DNA of 64,000 nucleotides from Inquilinus limosus DSM 16000. GTDB taxonomy: Bacteria; Pseudomonadota; Alphaproteobacteria; DSM-16000; Inquilinaceae. Under the pieces are notes generated by a model. That model did no database searches. It saw nothing but the letters and a program-made list of their open reading frames with translations, and had not been told where the DNA came from. The stretch lies in assembly GCF_000423185.1 (NCBI RefSeq), contig NZ_AUHM01000009.1:124001-188000 (forward strand), in the 5' to 3' direction. The position numbers and the translations under genes were made by a program. Numbering within the stretch: position 1 is the first letter of the stretch; every line of letters starts with the position of its first letter. This document shows, piece after piece, positions 16,224 through 24,639 of the stretch.

Positions 16224-17966
16224 TCACGGTCCGTCGCACCCGGACGATGTCCCGTCTGCATCGAGCCGCAGCCGCCGGCCGGCGACGTCGAGATCCGCGA
16301 AATTCGATGGTGCCGGAGCGAAGTTGCCTTCGCGCATCGCCTCCACCAGCCCCGGGCAGTGGCCCGGTTCCAGTCGGCCAATCAGGTCCCAGCGGCCCCC
16401 CTGCTCCCGATAGGCGGTGATCATGCCGGTGGTCGCCAACAGGATCTCCGCGGTCCCGTCGCCCGTGAGGTCGCCGAAGAACGCCTCGCACGAGGCCTTC
16501 GCGGTCAGGCAGCCCGGCAGCGCCCATTCATGACTCCAGTCCTGGCGGAGAAAGTTGTCCGGCAGCGTCCGGCCGTAGGGCCACACCCTGATGTTGTCCT
16601 GGCGGATCTCGGGAGTGACCGCGACCGTTGCGCGGGCGCGACGATGGTCCCGCTGCTGCGCCTCGGCCGCCAGATCGCCGGCTGCGCCGCCCCGTGCCGC
16701 CAGCCGCTCCAGGGCCGCGACGCCGTAACGACCACCATCGAAGCGCAGGAAGTCATAGTCGAATTCGGTCGCCGGCACGGTTCCGTTCTCCAGCCGCCGC
16801 AACTGGTCGGCAACGGACAGCCGCGCGGGATCGGCCAACGGCGTCAACAGGGCCAGCACCACCACGATTGTCGCAACGCCCGCGGCGATGTTGGTCGGCT
16901 CCAGCCCCTTGAGCCAGGGTGCGGCCCGCAGTGCGGCCGCGGCATAGCCCAGCGCGTAACAGGCGCCGACCAGGACGCCGGCGACGCCGATGACACGCTC
17001 GGGCGTCAGACCATGCTGGTCGATCCTGAGCCAGATCCCGTGGGCGGCCAGCCCGATCAGGGGAACCAACAGGATGGCTGCCAGCCGGCCGCTCCAGCGC
17101 AGCGGTCCCGGCGGCCGCCGGTCCGGCTGGCCGTCCTGATAGGCGGCGTTGATCAGGACGATCAGGGTCGCGGCGGCGCCCAGCAGAGAGGCCGTAGCGC
17201 GTCCCGTGCGCCATAGCGGCTCGAGGCCTGTGAAGGGCAAGGCCAGCAGGAAGGCCGCCGCCAGGGCGGTCAGCAGGGGCAGAAGCCATGCCAACAGGGT
17301 CAGGGCGACGGTGCGGATGCCGCGGATCAGCCCCGCCCGCACGTCGGTCAGGTGGATCGCCGCAGCGGCCATCACCGTGCTCGCCGGAAAGGCGAACCAC
17401 CATTCCCCGATGATGTCACGCACTTGCCCAATGCCGATTGCATCGAACAGGGCCGCGCCGAGGTGAAGCACCAGCCAGAACACACCGACGAAGGCAGCGG
17501 TCAGCGCCAGCTGGACGCCGTGCTTCCAGGCGATCTCGAAATAGCGCGGATAGGGCGCGACGACCCGACGTTCGGCGTCCCCGGCGGCGATCAGGTGGTG
17601 GGCGATGAACAGGATCGCCGCCGCGAAGACCCAGAGGCCGAAGGACGGCCACGGTCCCCCGCGGCCTTCGATCGCCCGGTCGATGTCGTGGACGCCCAAC
17701 CCGGCGAGGATCAGCGCCGCGACGACCGCCCAAGCCAGCAGCGTCCAAAACCGGAAGGCCCCGAAGCCGATGATGGCGATCAGCGGCACATAGGCGACCA
17801 CCAGCGCGGCCGCGGCGAAGGCGGATCGCGCCTGAGCCACCCAGACCCGGTCGTCGGCGACCTGCCATAGAAGATACAGCGCCACGCCCTGCAGCAGGCC
17901 GATGAACAACCGCGTGGCGCCGGCGACCTGCATGTCGTTCGCATCGTCCGGCCGGGAATCACTCAT
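16224..17966 (-). CDS. DUF4153 membrane protein
   Basis: 580 residues. About 11 hydrophobic segments fill residues 15-395 and then a soluble C-terminal part follows (NGTVPATEFDYDFLRFDGGRYG, GDGTAEILLATTG). The pattern matches DUF4153, an uncharacterised alphaproteobacterial membrane family. The C-terminal segment FFGDLTGDGTAEILL looks like a calcium-binding FG-GAP/EF-hand-like loop. The ATG chosen follows GGGGGTGAG. No functional assignment is justified. Confidence 0.85.
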   Translation of the reverse strand: MSDSRPDDANDMQVAGATRLFIGLLQGVALYLLWQVADDRVWVAQARSAFAAAALVVAYVPLIAIIGFGAFRFWTLLAWAVVAALILAGLGVHDIDRAIEGRGGPWPSFGLWVFAAAILFIAHHLIAAGDAERRVVAPYPRYFEIAWKHGVQLALTAAFVGVFWLVLHLGAALFDAIGIGQVRDIIGEWWFAFPASTVMAAAAIHLTDVRAGLIRGIRTVALTLLAWLLPLLTALAAAFLLALPFTGLEPLWRTGRATASLLGAAATLIVLINAAYQDGQPDRRPPGPLRWSGRLAAILLVPLIGLAAHGIWLRIDQHGLTPERVIGVAGVLVGACYALGYAAAALRAAPWLKGLEPTNIAAGVATIVVVLALLTPLADPARLSVADQLRRLENGTVPATEFDYDFLRFDGGRYGVAALERLAARGGAAGDLAAEAQQRDHRRARATVAVTPEIRQDNIRVWPYGRTLPDNFLRQDWSHEWALPGCLTAKASCEAFFGDLTGDGTAEILLATTGMITAYREQGGRWDLIGRLEPGHCPGLVEAMREGNFAPAPSNFADLDVAGRRLRLDADGTSSGCDGP

Positions 17967-18106
17967 TCTCACCCCCGCCGCGACTGTGGCCTGCGGCTCA
18001 TCCGGGGGCAAGACGCCACGTCATCGTGCCGGCAGACGAGCGAAAGCCGGCGGGCCGCATCGGCGGCCGCCGGTTCGATCGATCGAGAAACCGTGCCCGG
18101 AAAAGG

Positions 18107-18436
18107 CTAGAGCTTGATGCCGCCCGGCTGCGACTGACGCGGCGCCCAGTTGCGCACGACGGAGCTGGCCGGACCGTAGCGGCGGGCGAATTCAGCCTGC
18201 GACAGGCGCAGCCCGCGGCACAGCATCTCGGCCCGCAACGCCGCCTGCACGCGCGACGGGCGGGGAACGGCGGGCGTGGGGACTTCGGCCGAGCGGCCCA
18301 TCTCCGCGATCTCCCTCATCGGGACCACAGCGCCGGTGTCGTTCGCGGCCTTGGGCGGAAGGGGGGCTAGCTCGTGATCATCCGCCCGAAGCGGGGCCGG
18401 ACTCGTCCTGGGACGCCTGCGGTGCTGACCAGCCAT
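18107..18436 (-). CDS. Short HTH protein, possibly truncated antitoxin-like regulator
   Basis: 109 residues. After a low-complexity basic, proline-rich N-terminus, residues about 60-100 read as a lambda-repressor-type HTH (LSQAEFARRYG), the pattern seen in HigA/NadS-like antitoxins. The usual continuation after the recognition helix (TLRDWEQGR-type) is only partly present (VVRNWAPRQSQPGG) and the protein stops at once, so the domain appears clipped. No toxin gene is next to it. It may be a degenerate remnant. Confidence 0.5.
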   Translation of the reverse strand: MAGQHRRRPRTSPAPLRADDHELAPLPPKAANDTGAVVPMREIAEMGRSAEVPTPAVPRPSRVQAALRAEMLCRGLRLSQAEFARRYGPASSVVRNWAPRQSQPGGIKL

Positions 18437-18772
18437 GGCGGTTCCTCCAGCGGCTTTTGTCGTTGCGGCGCTTGGCAGCCCCGAAGGCCTGCCGCGTGCC
18501 GTGGTTCTCGCAGGAGAAGATCGATCACTGCATGTTCATCGGCGATGCGATGATCTGTGAAGCGCATCGGCATCGGGGACGGATGCCAAACCGACAAACA
18601 CACGGGCCAGCGAGGCTATCGGCAAATCGTGCTCAACGCCCTCGCAGTCGATCTCCGACCTGCAGGGTGGGCACTCTGCGCCAGCGGTGACGCCCCGACA
18701 AGGAAAATCATCAAGGGCGACATAATATTACATTCCTATGACGCACCAAGCTCTGAACCGTCGAACATATGT
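18437..18772. other. Intergenic stretch, no gene seen
   Basis: About 335 bases between the short HTH gene and rsuA. The part from about 18590 is less GC-rich than the genome average. No convincing reading frame or hairpin terminator for rsuA was found. Confidence 0.4.
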
Positions 18773-19483
18773 TCAAGGCGCCATCGACTTGAACACCAGA
18801 GCCACTTCTGCCGGGACCAGCAGCCGCCACTTGCCTTCCGCCAGATCATCGAGGCCGAGCCCGCCGATGGCTGTCCGGTGCAGCGCCTCGACATGGTTGC
18901 CGACCGCCGCGAACATGCGCCGGACCTGATGATAACGGCCCTCGGTCACGGTCAGCCGGGCCCGGCGCGGCCCCAGCGGCTGCAGCACCGCCGGTTCCAG
19001 CGGCGTCGTCTCCGACCGCAGCATCAGCGTGCCCGAGGCGAAGGCCGCCGCTTCCTGCCCCGTCAGATCGCGCGCCAGCGTGGCCTCGTAGACCTTCGGG
19101 ATCCGGCTCTTCGGCGAGATGATCCGGTGCAGCAGCGGGCCGTCGTCGGTCAGCAGCAGCAGGCCGGTGGTGTCGCGGTCCAGCCGCCCGACCGGGGCGA
19201 TGATCGGATTGCGCAGGCGAAAGCGCGGCGGCAGCAGATCATAGACCACCCGCCCCGGATCGCTGGTCGAGCAGGTGTATCCGGCCGGCTTGTTCAGCAT
19301 CAGCACGGCACCTGGCGGCGGGTCGAGCGGCCGGCCGTCGACCCGGACCGCCTCGTGGTCGGGCTGGGCCTCGGCGGACAGTGGCCGGCCTTCGGTGTCG
19401 GTGACGCGGCCGTCGCGCAGCATCGCTTCCACCTGCTTGCGGCTGCCATAGCCGAGATTGGCGAGGCGGCGGACCAGCTTCAT
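18773..19483 (-). CDS. rsuA: 16S rRNA pseudouridine(516) synthase-type RsuA
   Basis: 236 residues. An S4 RNA-binding domain (1-45) is followed by a RluB/RsuA catalytic domain with the motif GRLDRDTTGLLLLTDDG, where Asp102 is the catalytic residue, and the late RYHQVRRM motif. It converts a uridine in rRNA to pseudouridine, most likely U516 of 16S rRNA, though RsuA and RluE/RluF relatives cannot be separated with certainty by eye. The ATGA overlap with the preceding methyltransferase suggests a translationally coupled RNA-modification pair. Confidence 0.88.
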   Translation of the reverse strand: MKLVRRLANLGYGSRKQVEAMLRDGRVTDTEGRPLSAEAQPDHEAVRVDGRPLDPPPGAVLMLNKPAGYTCSTSDPGRVVYDLLPPRFRLRNPIIAPVGRLDRDTTGLLLLTDDGPLLHRIISPKSRIPKVYEATLARDLTGQEAAAFASGTLMLRSETTPLEPAVLQPLGPRRARLTVTEGRYHQVRRMFAAVGNHVEALHRTAIGGLGLDDLAEGKWRLLVPAEVALVFKSMAP

Positions 19484-20517
19484 CGAATGCCCTTCGCCGC
19501 CTCGATCACCTTGTAGGCGCCGTCGTCGGCGACGCGGCGGACCATCGTGAAGGCCTGCTCCAGCACCGCCTCATAGGGCAGGTGCCGGTTCGCCACCAGC
19601 CACAGCCGGCCCTTCGGCCGCATCGCCGCCGCCGCGGCGGCGATGAAGGCGCGGCCGAGATCGTGCCGGTCGGCCCGCCCGCCCTCGTGGAAGGGCGGGT
19701 TGGTGACGACGAAGTGGTAGCGCCGGTCCCGGGGCAGCCCGGCCGCGACGTCATGCCAGAGGAAGCCGAGCTCGGCCCGGCCGGAATAGGGCTCCAGGTT
19801 GCGCCGCGCCAGCTCCAGCGCCCTCGCCTCCGCCTCGTAGAGGTCAAGTGCCGTCACCTCCGGGCAGCGGTCCAGGACCTCTGCCGCAAGATAACCGAAG
19901 CCGGCGCCGAGATCGGCGCCCCGTCCTTTCAGATCCGCCGGCAGATGCGCGGCGAGGAGGGCCGAGCCGGCGTCGATGCGGTCCCAGGCGAACAGGCCCG
20001 GGCGGCTGAGGAAGCGGCCGCCGGCCACCGGCCGCGGTTCGTCAAGCGCCGCCCATTCGGCCCGCAGCGCCGGATCTCCGGCCCCGGCCCGCGCCCAGAA
20101 CACGCGGCAGCGGTTCTTCGACAGGCTCTCGACCGGGCCGGCCAGCCGCGCCAGATCCTCCTCGACCGAGCGGGCTCCGTCGGTGTTGGCCAGGCTGGCC
20201 ACGACCATGCCGCCCGGCCGGGCCCGGTCCAGCGCCCGGGCCAGCAGCGCCCGTGCCGACTCGCGCTGCCGCGGCGGCAGCACCAGCACCAGCGGGAACC
20301 GGCCTTCGACGCCGGCCGAGACCGCGAGCCCCGCCTGCTCCAACGCCGCAGCCTGGGGCCGAAAACTCTGTTCGCAGGTCAGGGCCGGCGAGGCGAATTC
20401 AGCCAGCGCCGCCCCGGCGCGGGCGCCGAGGAACAGTGCCCGGCCATCCTCGGGCCAGGCCAGGGCCCCGGTCCGGAACGGCAGGAACAGGGTGTCGAGG
20501 GCGGGATCGTCGGTCAT
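19480..20517 (-). CDS. Class I methyltransferase (RsmC/RlmG-like)
   Basis: 345 residues with an N-terminal non-catalytic half resembling that of RsmC/RlmG and a C-terminal SAM-dependent domain (GADLGAGFGYLAAEVLD, then VVTNPPFHEGG). NPPF is typical of enzymes methylating an exocyclic amino group of guanine in rRNA. Together with the adjacent rsuA this points to a ribosomal RNA target (16S G1207-like or 23S G1835-like). The ATG is preceded by GGAGG at 6 bases; 45 upstream codons were left out. Confidence 0.87.
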   Translation of the reverse strand: MTDDPALDTLFLPFRTGALAWPEDGRALFLGARAGAALAEFASPALTCEQSFRPQAAALEQAGLAVSAGVEGRFPLVLVLPPRQRESARALLARALDRARPGGMVVASLANTDGARSVEEDLARLAGPVESLSKNRCRVFWARAGAGDPALRAEWAALDEPRPVAGGRFLSRPGLFAWDRIDAGSALLAAHLPADLKGRGADLGAGFGYLAAEVLDRCPEVTALDLYEAEARALELARRNLEPYSGRAELGFLWHDVAAGLPRDRRYHFVVTNPPFHEGGRADRHDLGRAFIAAAAAAMRPKGRLWLVANRHLPYEAVLEQAFTMVRRVADDGAYKVIEAAKGIR

Positions 20518-20557
20518 GCCGGCCCTCCCTGGCATATCGACGCCGAAAACGGAAGCG

Positions 20558-21388
20558 TCAGCCGCCGCGCGAGGCGCTGCCCAGTAGTTGGGCGGGCCGG
20601 CGCAGCGCCGGGTCGAAGGGGTTGAGGCGCGGCCCGATCGCCGCCGCCTCACGCTTCAGGATCTCGACCACCGTCGGCAGCCGGTCCTCGCCCAGCCGCT
20701 CCGAGATCGTGCCGATGCTGAGCGCGGCCACCGCCCGGCCGTCGCGGTCGAGGATCGGCACGGCGACGCCGCCCATGCCCGGGAAGACGAAGTCGCGCCG
20801 GGCGGCGAACCCGGTGTCGCGTACCTTCGCCATCTCGGTCCGCAGATAGACCTCGTCCATCATGAAGCTCTGACCGATCAGGCGCGGGACGTTGAAGCGG
20901 ATCACCTCCTCACGCTCCGCCTCCGGCAGGAAGGCCAGGATCACCAGCGCCCCCTGCCCGACGCCGAGCGGCACCCGGCCGCCGATGTCGCCGGTGAAGG
21001 AGCGGATCGGGAACGGCCCCTCGCAGCGGTCGAGGCACAGCGCGTCGAAGCCGCTGCGCACCAAGAGGAACACGGTGTCGCCGAGCATGGCGGAGAGGCG
21101 CTGCAGCACCGGCCGGCACAGGTCGCGCAGGTTGCCGGGATTTCCGGCCCGCGCCGCCAAAGCGAAGAACTCGATGCCGAGGCGGTAGAGCCGGCTGCGC
21201 CCATCCTGCTCGACCATCCCCTCCGCCTGCAGCGCCTGCAGCAGCCGGTGCACGGTCGCCTGGGTCAGGCCGGTGGCCTCGGCGACGCGGATCAGCTTCG
21301 CCCCCTCCCCGCCCGCCTCGGCCAGGGCCCTCAGAACGGCGAAGCCGCGCTGCAGGCTCTTGCCCGGGGCTTCGCTCTCCTTCGCCAT
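20558..21388 (-). CDS. IclR-family regulator of the amine/opine catabolic operon
   Basis: 276 residues: winged-helix HTH at about 12-75 (SLQRGFAVLRALAEAGGEG, TGLTQATVHRLLQALQAEG) and an effector-binding GAF-like domain (RSFTGDIGGRVPLGVGQGALVILAF). It is divergent to the ABC transporter/dehydrogenase operon and separated from it by a palindrome of the family's typical form. Most IclR members bind a catabolic substrate and repress or activate the adjacent operon. The start gives the normal family length; the longer upstream frame is not coding. Confidence 0.92.
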   Translation of the reverse strand: MAKESEAPGKSLQRGFAVLRALAEAGGEGAKLIRVAEATGLTQATVHRLLQALQAEGMVEQDGRSRLYRLGIEFFALAARAGNPGNLRDLCRPVLQRLSAMLGDTVFLLVRSGFDALCLDRCEGPFPIRSFTGDIGGRVPLGVGQGALVILAFLPEAEREEVIRFNVPRLIGQSFMMDEVYLRTEMAKVRDTGFAARRDFVFPGMGGVAVPILDRDGRAVAALSIGTISERLGEDRLPTVVEILKREAAAIGPRLNPFDPALRRPAQLLGSASRGG

Positions 21389-21420
21389 TTCCGGAAACTC
21401 CAGATCGATTCCAACGCCTG

Positions 21421-21441
21421 CGATTCCGATATATGGAATCG
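21421..21441. promoter_or_regulatory. IclR operator-like palindrome
   Basis: CGATTCC and GGAATCG, perfect 7-bp arms with a 7-base spacer, 33 bases upstream of the iclR start and about 170 bases before the transporter gene. A further CGATTCC half-site lies just to the left. Arms of this TTCC/GGAA form are common for IclR regulators. Confidence 0.65.
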
Positions 21442-21611
21442 ATATGAGAATACTCGACATAAAACGGAATGTCTCCTTGACTCTCCGCTTTGAAAGGGTG
21501 TTCTGAAAAGATGCGCCGGCGCCTTTCGTTCCACGGAAGCCAAGACCGGCGGGGCCGATGCGCGGCAGCGCTGAACGGCCGGACATCGACAGGGATGCCA
21601 GGGAGCCGGCA

Positions 21612-22676
21612 GTGACCTTTCTCCGTCTCGAGCGGATCTCGAAGCTCTATGGCGACGTCGCCGCGGTCGCCGATCTCGATCTGACCGTGGAGCGCGGCGA
21701 GTTCGTGTCGCTGCTCGGCCCCTCCGGCTGCGGCAAGACCACGACGCTGCAGATGATCGCCGGCTTCGTGCCGGCCACGACCGGTCGGATCGTGCTGGAC
21801 GGGCAGGACCTGACCCGGGTGAAGCCGAACCGCCGCGGCCTGGGCGTGGTGTTCCAGTCCTATGCCCTGTTCCCGCACATGACAGTGGCCGACAACGTCG
21901 CCTTCGGCCTGGAGATGCGCGGCGTCGCCCGGCCGGAGCGGGCGAAGCGGGTGGAGGAGGCGCTGGCTCTGGTCCATCTCGACCACCTCGCGGGCCGCTA
22001 TCCGCGGGCCCTGTCGGGCGGACAGCGGCAGCGCGTCGCCCTGGCCCGCGCCCTGGTGATCGAGCCGCCGGTGCTGCTCCTGGACGAGCCGCTGTCCAAC
22101 CTGGACGCCAAGCTGCGCGAGGCGATGCAGTTCGAGCTGCGCCAGATCCAGCGCCGCACCGGCACCACCACGATCATGGTCACCCACGACCAGGCCGAGG
22201 CGCTGTCGATCAGCGACCGGGTGGTGGTGATGGAGCGCGGCCGCATCACCCAGATCGACCAGCCCTACCGGATGTACGAGCATCCGCGCAGCCGCTTCAT
22301 CTCCGACTTCGTCGGCAAGGCCAACCTGCTGGACGGGGTGGTGGCCCAGGCCGGCGCCACCGCACGGGTGACGGTCGGCGCCGCGACGCTGGAGGTGCCG
22401 GGCGACGGGCTGGCCGCCGGCGCCCGCGTGCTGCTGTGCCTGCGGCCGGAAAAGCTGGCGCTGGGCGCGCCCGGCACCGGCCGGCTGCCCGGCACGGTGT
22501 CGCGCCGCTACTTCCTGGGCAGCCAATGGCTGTACCACCTGGACAGCCCGGCCGGCGAGCTGCTGGCCGCGGCGCCCAACCTGGGCGGCGAGCCGCTGGC
22601 CGAGGGCGCCCGGGCCGGCATCGACTGGGCGCCGGGCATGGTTCGGGTGCTGCGCGACGCCGAGGCCGTCCGATGA
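21612..22676 (+). CDS. ABC transporter ATPase, PotA-like
   Basis: 354 residues. Walker A GPSGCGKTT at 36-44, signature LSGGQRQRVALARAL, Walker B LLLDEPLSNLDAK, H-loop TIMVTHDQAEAL, and a C-terminal TOBE-like domain (LCLRPEKLAL) as in PotA/UgpC-type importers. It energises import through the two following permeases with the substrate-binding protein encoded at the end of the operon. GTG is used as start because GGGAG sits 6 bases upstream; the open frame before it is shorter and not coding. Confidence 0.92.
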   Translation: MTFLRLERISKLYGDVAAVADLDLTVERGEFVSLLGPSGCGKTTTLQMIAGFVPATTGRIVLDGQDLTRVKPNRRGLGVVFQSYALFPHMTVADNVAFGLEMRGVARPERAKRVEEALALVHLDHLAGRYPRALSGGQRQRVALARALVIEPPVLLLDEPLSNLDAKLREAMQFELRQIQRRTGTTTIMVTHDQAEALSISDRVVVMERGRITQIDQPYRMYEHPRSRFISDFVGKANLLDGVVAQAGATARVTVGAATLEVPGDGLAAGARVLLCLRPEKLALGAPGTGRLPGTVSRRYFLGSQWLYHLDSPAGELLAAAPNLGGEPLAEGARAGIDWAPGMVRVLRDAEAVR

Positions 22677-23533
22677 GCGCGACGGCCGGCGGGCGGCTGG
22701 CGCCCGCGGCGATGGTGCTGCCGGCGACGATCCTGTTCGCCGGGCTGGTGCTGGCGCCGCTGGCGCTGACCCTGATCCTGTCCTTCCGCGTCTACGACCA
22801 CGCCACCGGCGTGCAGGACGCGCTGACGGTCGGCCAGTACCTGACGGTGCTGACCGACCCCTACTACTACGAGATCTTCCTGCGCACCTTCCGCCTCTCG
22901 GCCCTGACCACGCTGATCTGCATCGTGGTCGGCGCGCCCGAGGCCTATGTGCTGAGCCGCATGCGCAGCCCGTGGCGGTCGATCTTCCTGCTGGTGGTGC
23001 TGGCGCCTCTCCTGGTCTCGGTGGTGGTCCGCGCCTTCGGCTGGAGCATGCTGCTGGGTCCCACGGGGCTGGTGAACGAGGCGCTGATCGCCCTCGGCAT
23101 CGGCCGCGTCCGGCTGCTCTACACCGAGACCGCGGTGATGGTGGCGCTGGTCCACATCATGCTGCCCTTCATGGTCATCCCGGTCTGGACCTCGCTGCAG
23201 AAGCTGGACCCGGCGACCGAGCAGGCGGCGCTGTCCCTCGGCGCGTCGCACGCCACCGTGCTGCGCCGGGTGGTGCTGCCGCAGATCCTGCCCGGCCTCC
23301 TGTCCGGCAGCCTGATCGTGTTCGGCCTCGCCGCCAGCTCCTTCGCCATCCCCGGCCTGCTCGGCGGCCGGCGCCTGAAGATGGTCGCGACCGTGGTCTA
23401 CGACGAATACCTGAGCTCGCTGAACTGGCCCTTGGGCGCCGCCATCGCGGTGATCCTGCTGGTCGCCAACCTGGCCATCATGCTCGGCTGCAACCGGATC
23501 GTCGAAGGACGGTACCGGCAGACCCTCGGGTGA
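22673..23533 (+). CDS. ABC transporter permease, PotB-like
   Basis: 286 residues, six predicted transmembrane helices, with the EAA coupling loop EQAALSLGASHATVLRRVVLPQI near residue 190. First permease of the polyamine/opine/spermidine-type (CUT/PotB) pair. ATGA overlap with the ATPase gene indicates translational coupling. Confidence 0.92.
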   Translation: MSATAGGRLAPAAMVLPATILFAGLVLAPLALTLILSFRVYDHATGVQDALTVGQYLTVLTDPYYYEIFLRTFRLSALTTLICIVVGAPEAYVLSRMRSPWRSIFLLVVLAPLLVSVVVRAFGWSMLLGPTGLVNEALIALGIGRVRLLYTETAVMVALVHIMLPFMVIPVWTSLQKLDPATEQAALSLGASHATVLRRVVLPQILPGLLSGSLIVFGLAASSFAIPGLLGGRRLKMVATVVYDEYLSSLNWPLGAAIAVILLVANLAIMLGCNRIVEGRYRQTLG

Positions 23534-23540
23534 GGCCCAG

Positions 23541-24335
23541 ATGTCCCGCAACGGCCCCCTCGCCCTCGTCTTCCACGCTCTGGTCGTGATCTTCATGCTG
23601 GCGCCGCTGGCGATCGTCTGCCTGGTCGCCTTCACGCCGGAGAGCACGCTGAGCCTGCCGACCGCCGGCGCCTCGCTGCGCTGGTTCGAGGCGGTGTTCG
23701 ACCATCCGGACTTCCTGCAGTCCTTCTGGAACAGCCTGTGGCTGGCGACCCTGTCGGCGACGCTGTCGACCGCGATCGCCGTGCCGGCCGGCATCGCCAC
23801 CACCCGCTACGCCTTCCGCGGCCGCGACGCGCTGAACGCGCTGTTCCTGTCGCCGCTGCTGATCCCGCATCTGGTGCTGGGCGTGGCGCTGCTGCAGCTG
23901 TTCTCGCAGATGGGCGCCGCCGGCAGCTTCTTCTGGCTGGTGCTGGCGCACAGCGTGGTGATCACGCCCTATGCGCTGCGGCTGGTGATCGCCGCCCTGG
24001 TCGGCTTCGACCGGTCGACCGAGCAGGCGGCGGCGTCGCTGGGCGCAAGCGCCTTCACCGTCTTCCGCCGCATCACCCTGCCGATGATCCTGCCCGGCGT
24101 CGCCGGCGGCTGGCTGCTGGCCTTCATCAACAGCTTCGACGAGCTGACGATGTCGATCTTCGTCACCTCACCCGCCACCGTCACCCTGCCGGTGCGGATG
24201 TACATGTACGCGACGGAATCGATCGACCCGATGATGGCCGCGGTGTCGGCCCTGATGGTCGCCGTCACCGCCGTCGCCATGGTCGTGCTCGACCGCATCT
24301 ACGGCCTCGACCGCATCCTGGTCGGCCGCCAGTGA
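23541..24335 (+). CDS. ABC transporter permease, PotC-like
   Basis: 264 residues with six predicted transmembrane helices and the coupling loop EQAAASLGASAFTVFRRITLPMI. Pairs with the preceding permease. It follows it by 7 bases, so it belongs to the same transcript. Confidence 0.92.
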   Translation: MSRNGPLALVFHALVVIFMLAPLAIVCLVAFTPESTLSLPTAGASLRWFEAVFDHPDFLQSFWNSLWLATLSATLSTAIAVPAGIATTRYAFRGRDALNALFLSPLLIPHLVLGVALLQLFSQMGAAGSFFWLVLAHSVVITPYALRLVIAALVGFDRSTEQAAASLGASAFTVFRRITLPMILPGVAGGWLLAFINSFDELTMSIFVTSPATVTLPVRMYMYATESIDPMMAAVSALMVAVTAVAMVVLDRIYGLDRILVGRQ

Positions 24336-24348
24336 CCGGATCCTCCCG

Positions 24349-24639
24349 ATGCCCATCCTGACCCGCCTGGCCGAGACCGGCCGGCCCGAGATCCGCTTCC
24401 GCCTGGACGGGCGCCCGGCCACGGCCCTGGCCGGCGACACGGTGCTGACCGCCATCCTGACCGCGGCCGACCGACTGCGGCGATCGGAGTTCGGCGGCCG
24501 CCCCCGTGCCGGCTTCTGTCTGATGGGCGCCTGCCAGGATTGCTGGGTGGCGACCGAGGACGGGCAGCGCTTCCGCGCCTGCTCCACCTTCATCGCCGAA
24601 GGCATGCGGCTGGTCACCGGCCCGGGAGAGGCGGCATGA
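24349..24639 (+). CDS. 2Fe-2S subunit of a flavin dehydrogenase (HcnA/OoxA/LhpF-like)
   Basis: 96 residues carrying a small ferredoxin-like fold with Cys57, Cys62, Cys65 and Cys78 (C-x4-C-x2-C-x12-C), the pattern of the gamma-type subunit in HcnABC, octopine/nopaline oxidase and hydroxyproline dehydrogenases. It likely passes electrons between the flavin subunit and the respiratory chain. Its stop overlaps the start of the FAD subunit gene (ATGA). Confidence 0.88.
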   Translation: MPILTRLAETGRPEIRFRLDGRPATALAGDTVLTAILTAADRLRRSEFGGRPRAGFCLMGACQDCWVATEDGQRFRACSTFIAEGMRLVTGPGEAA

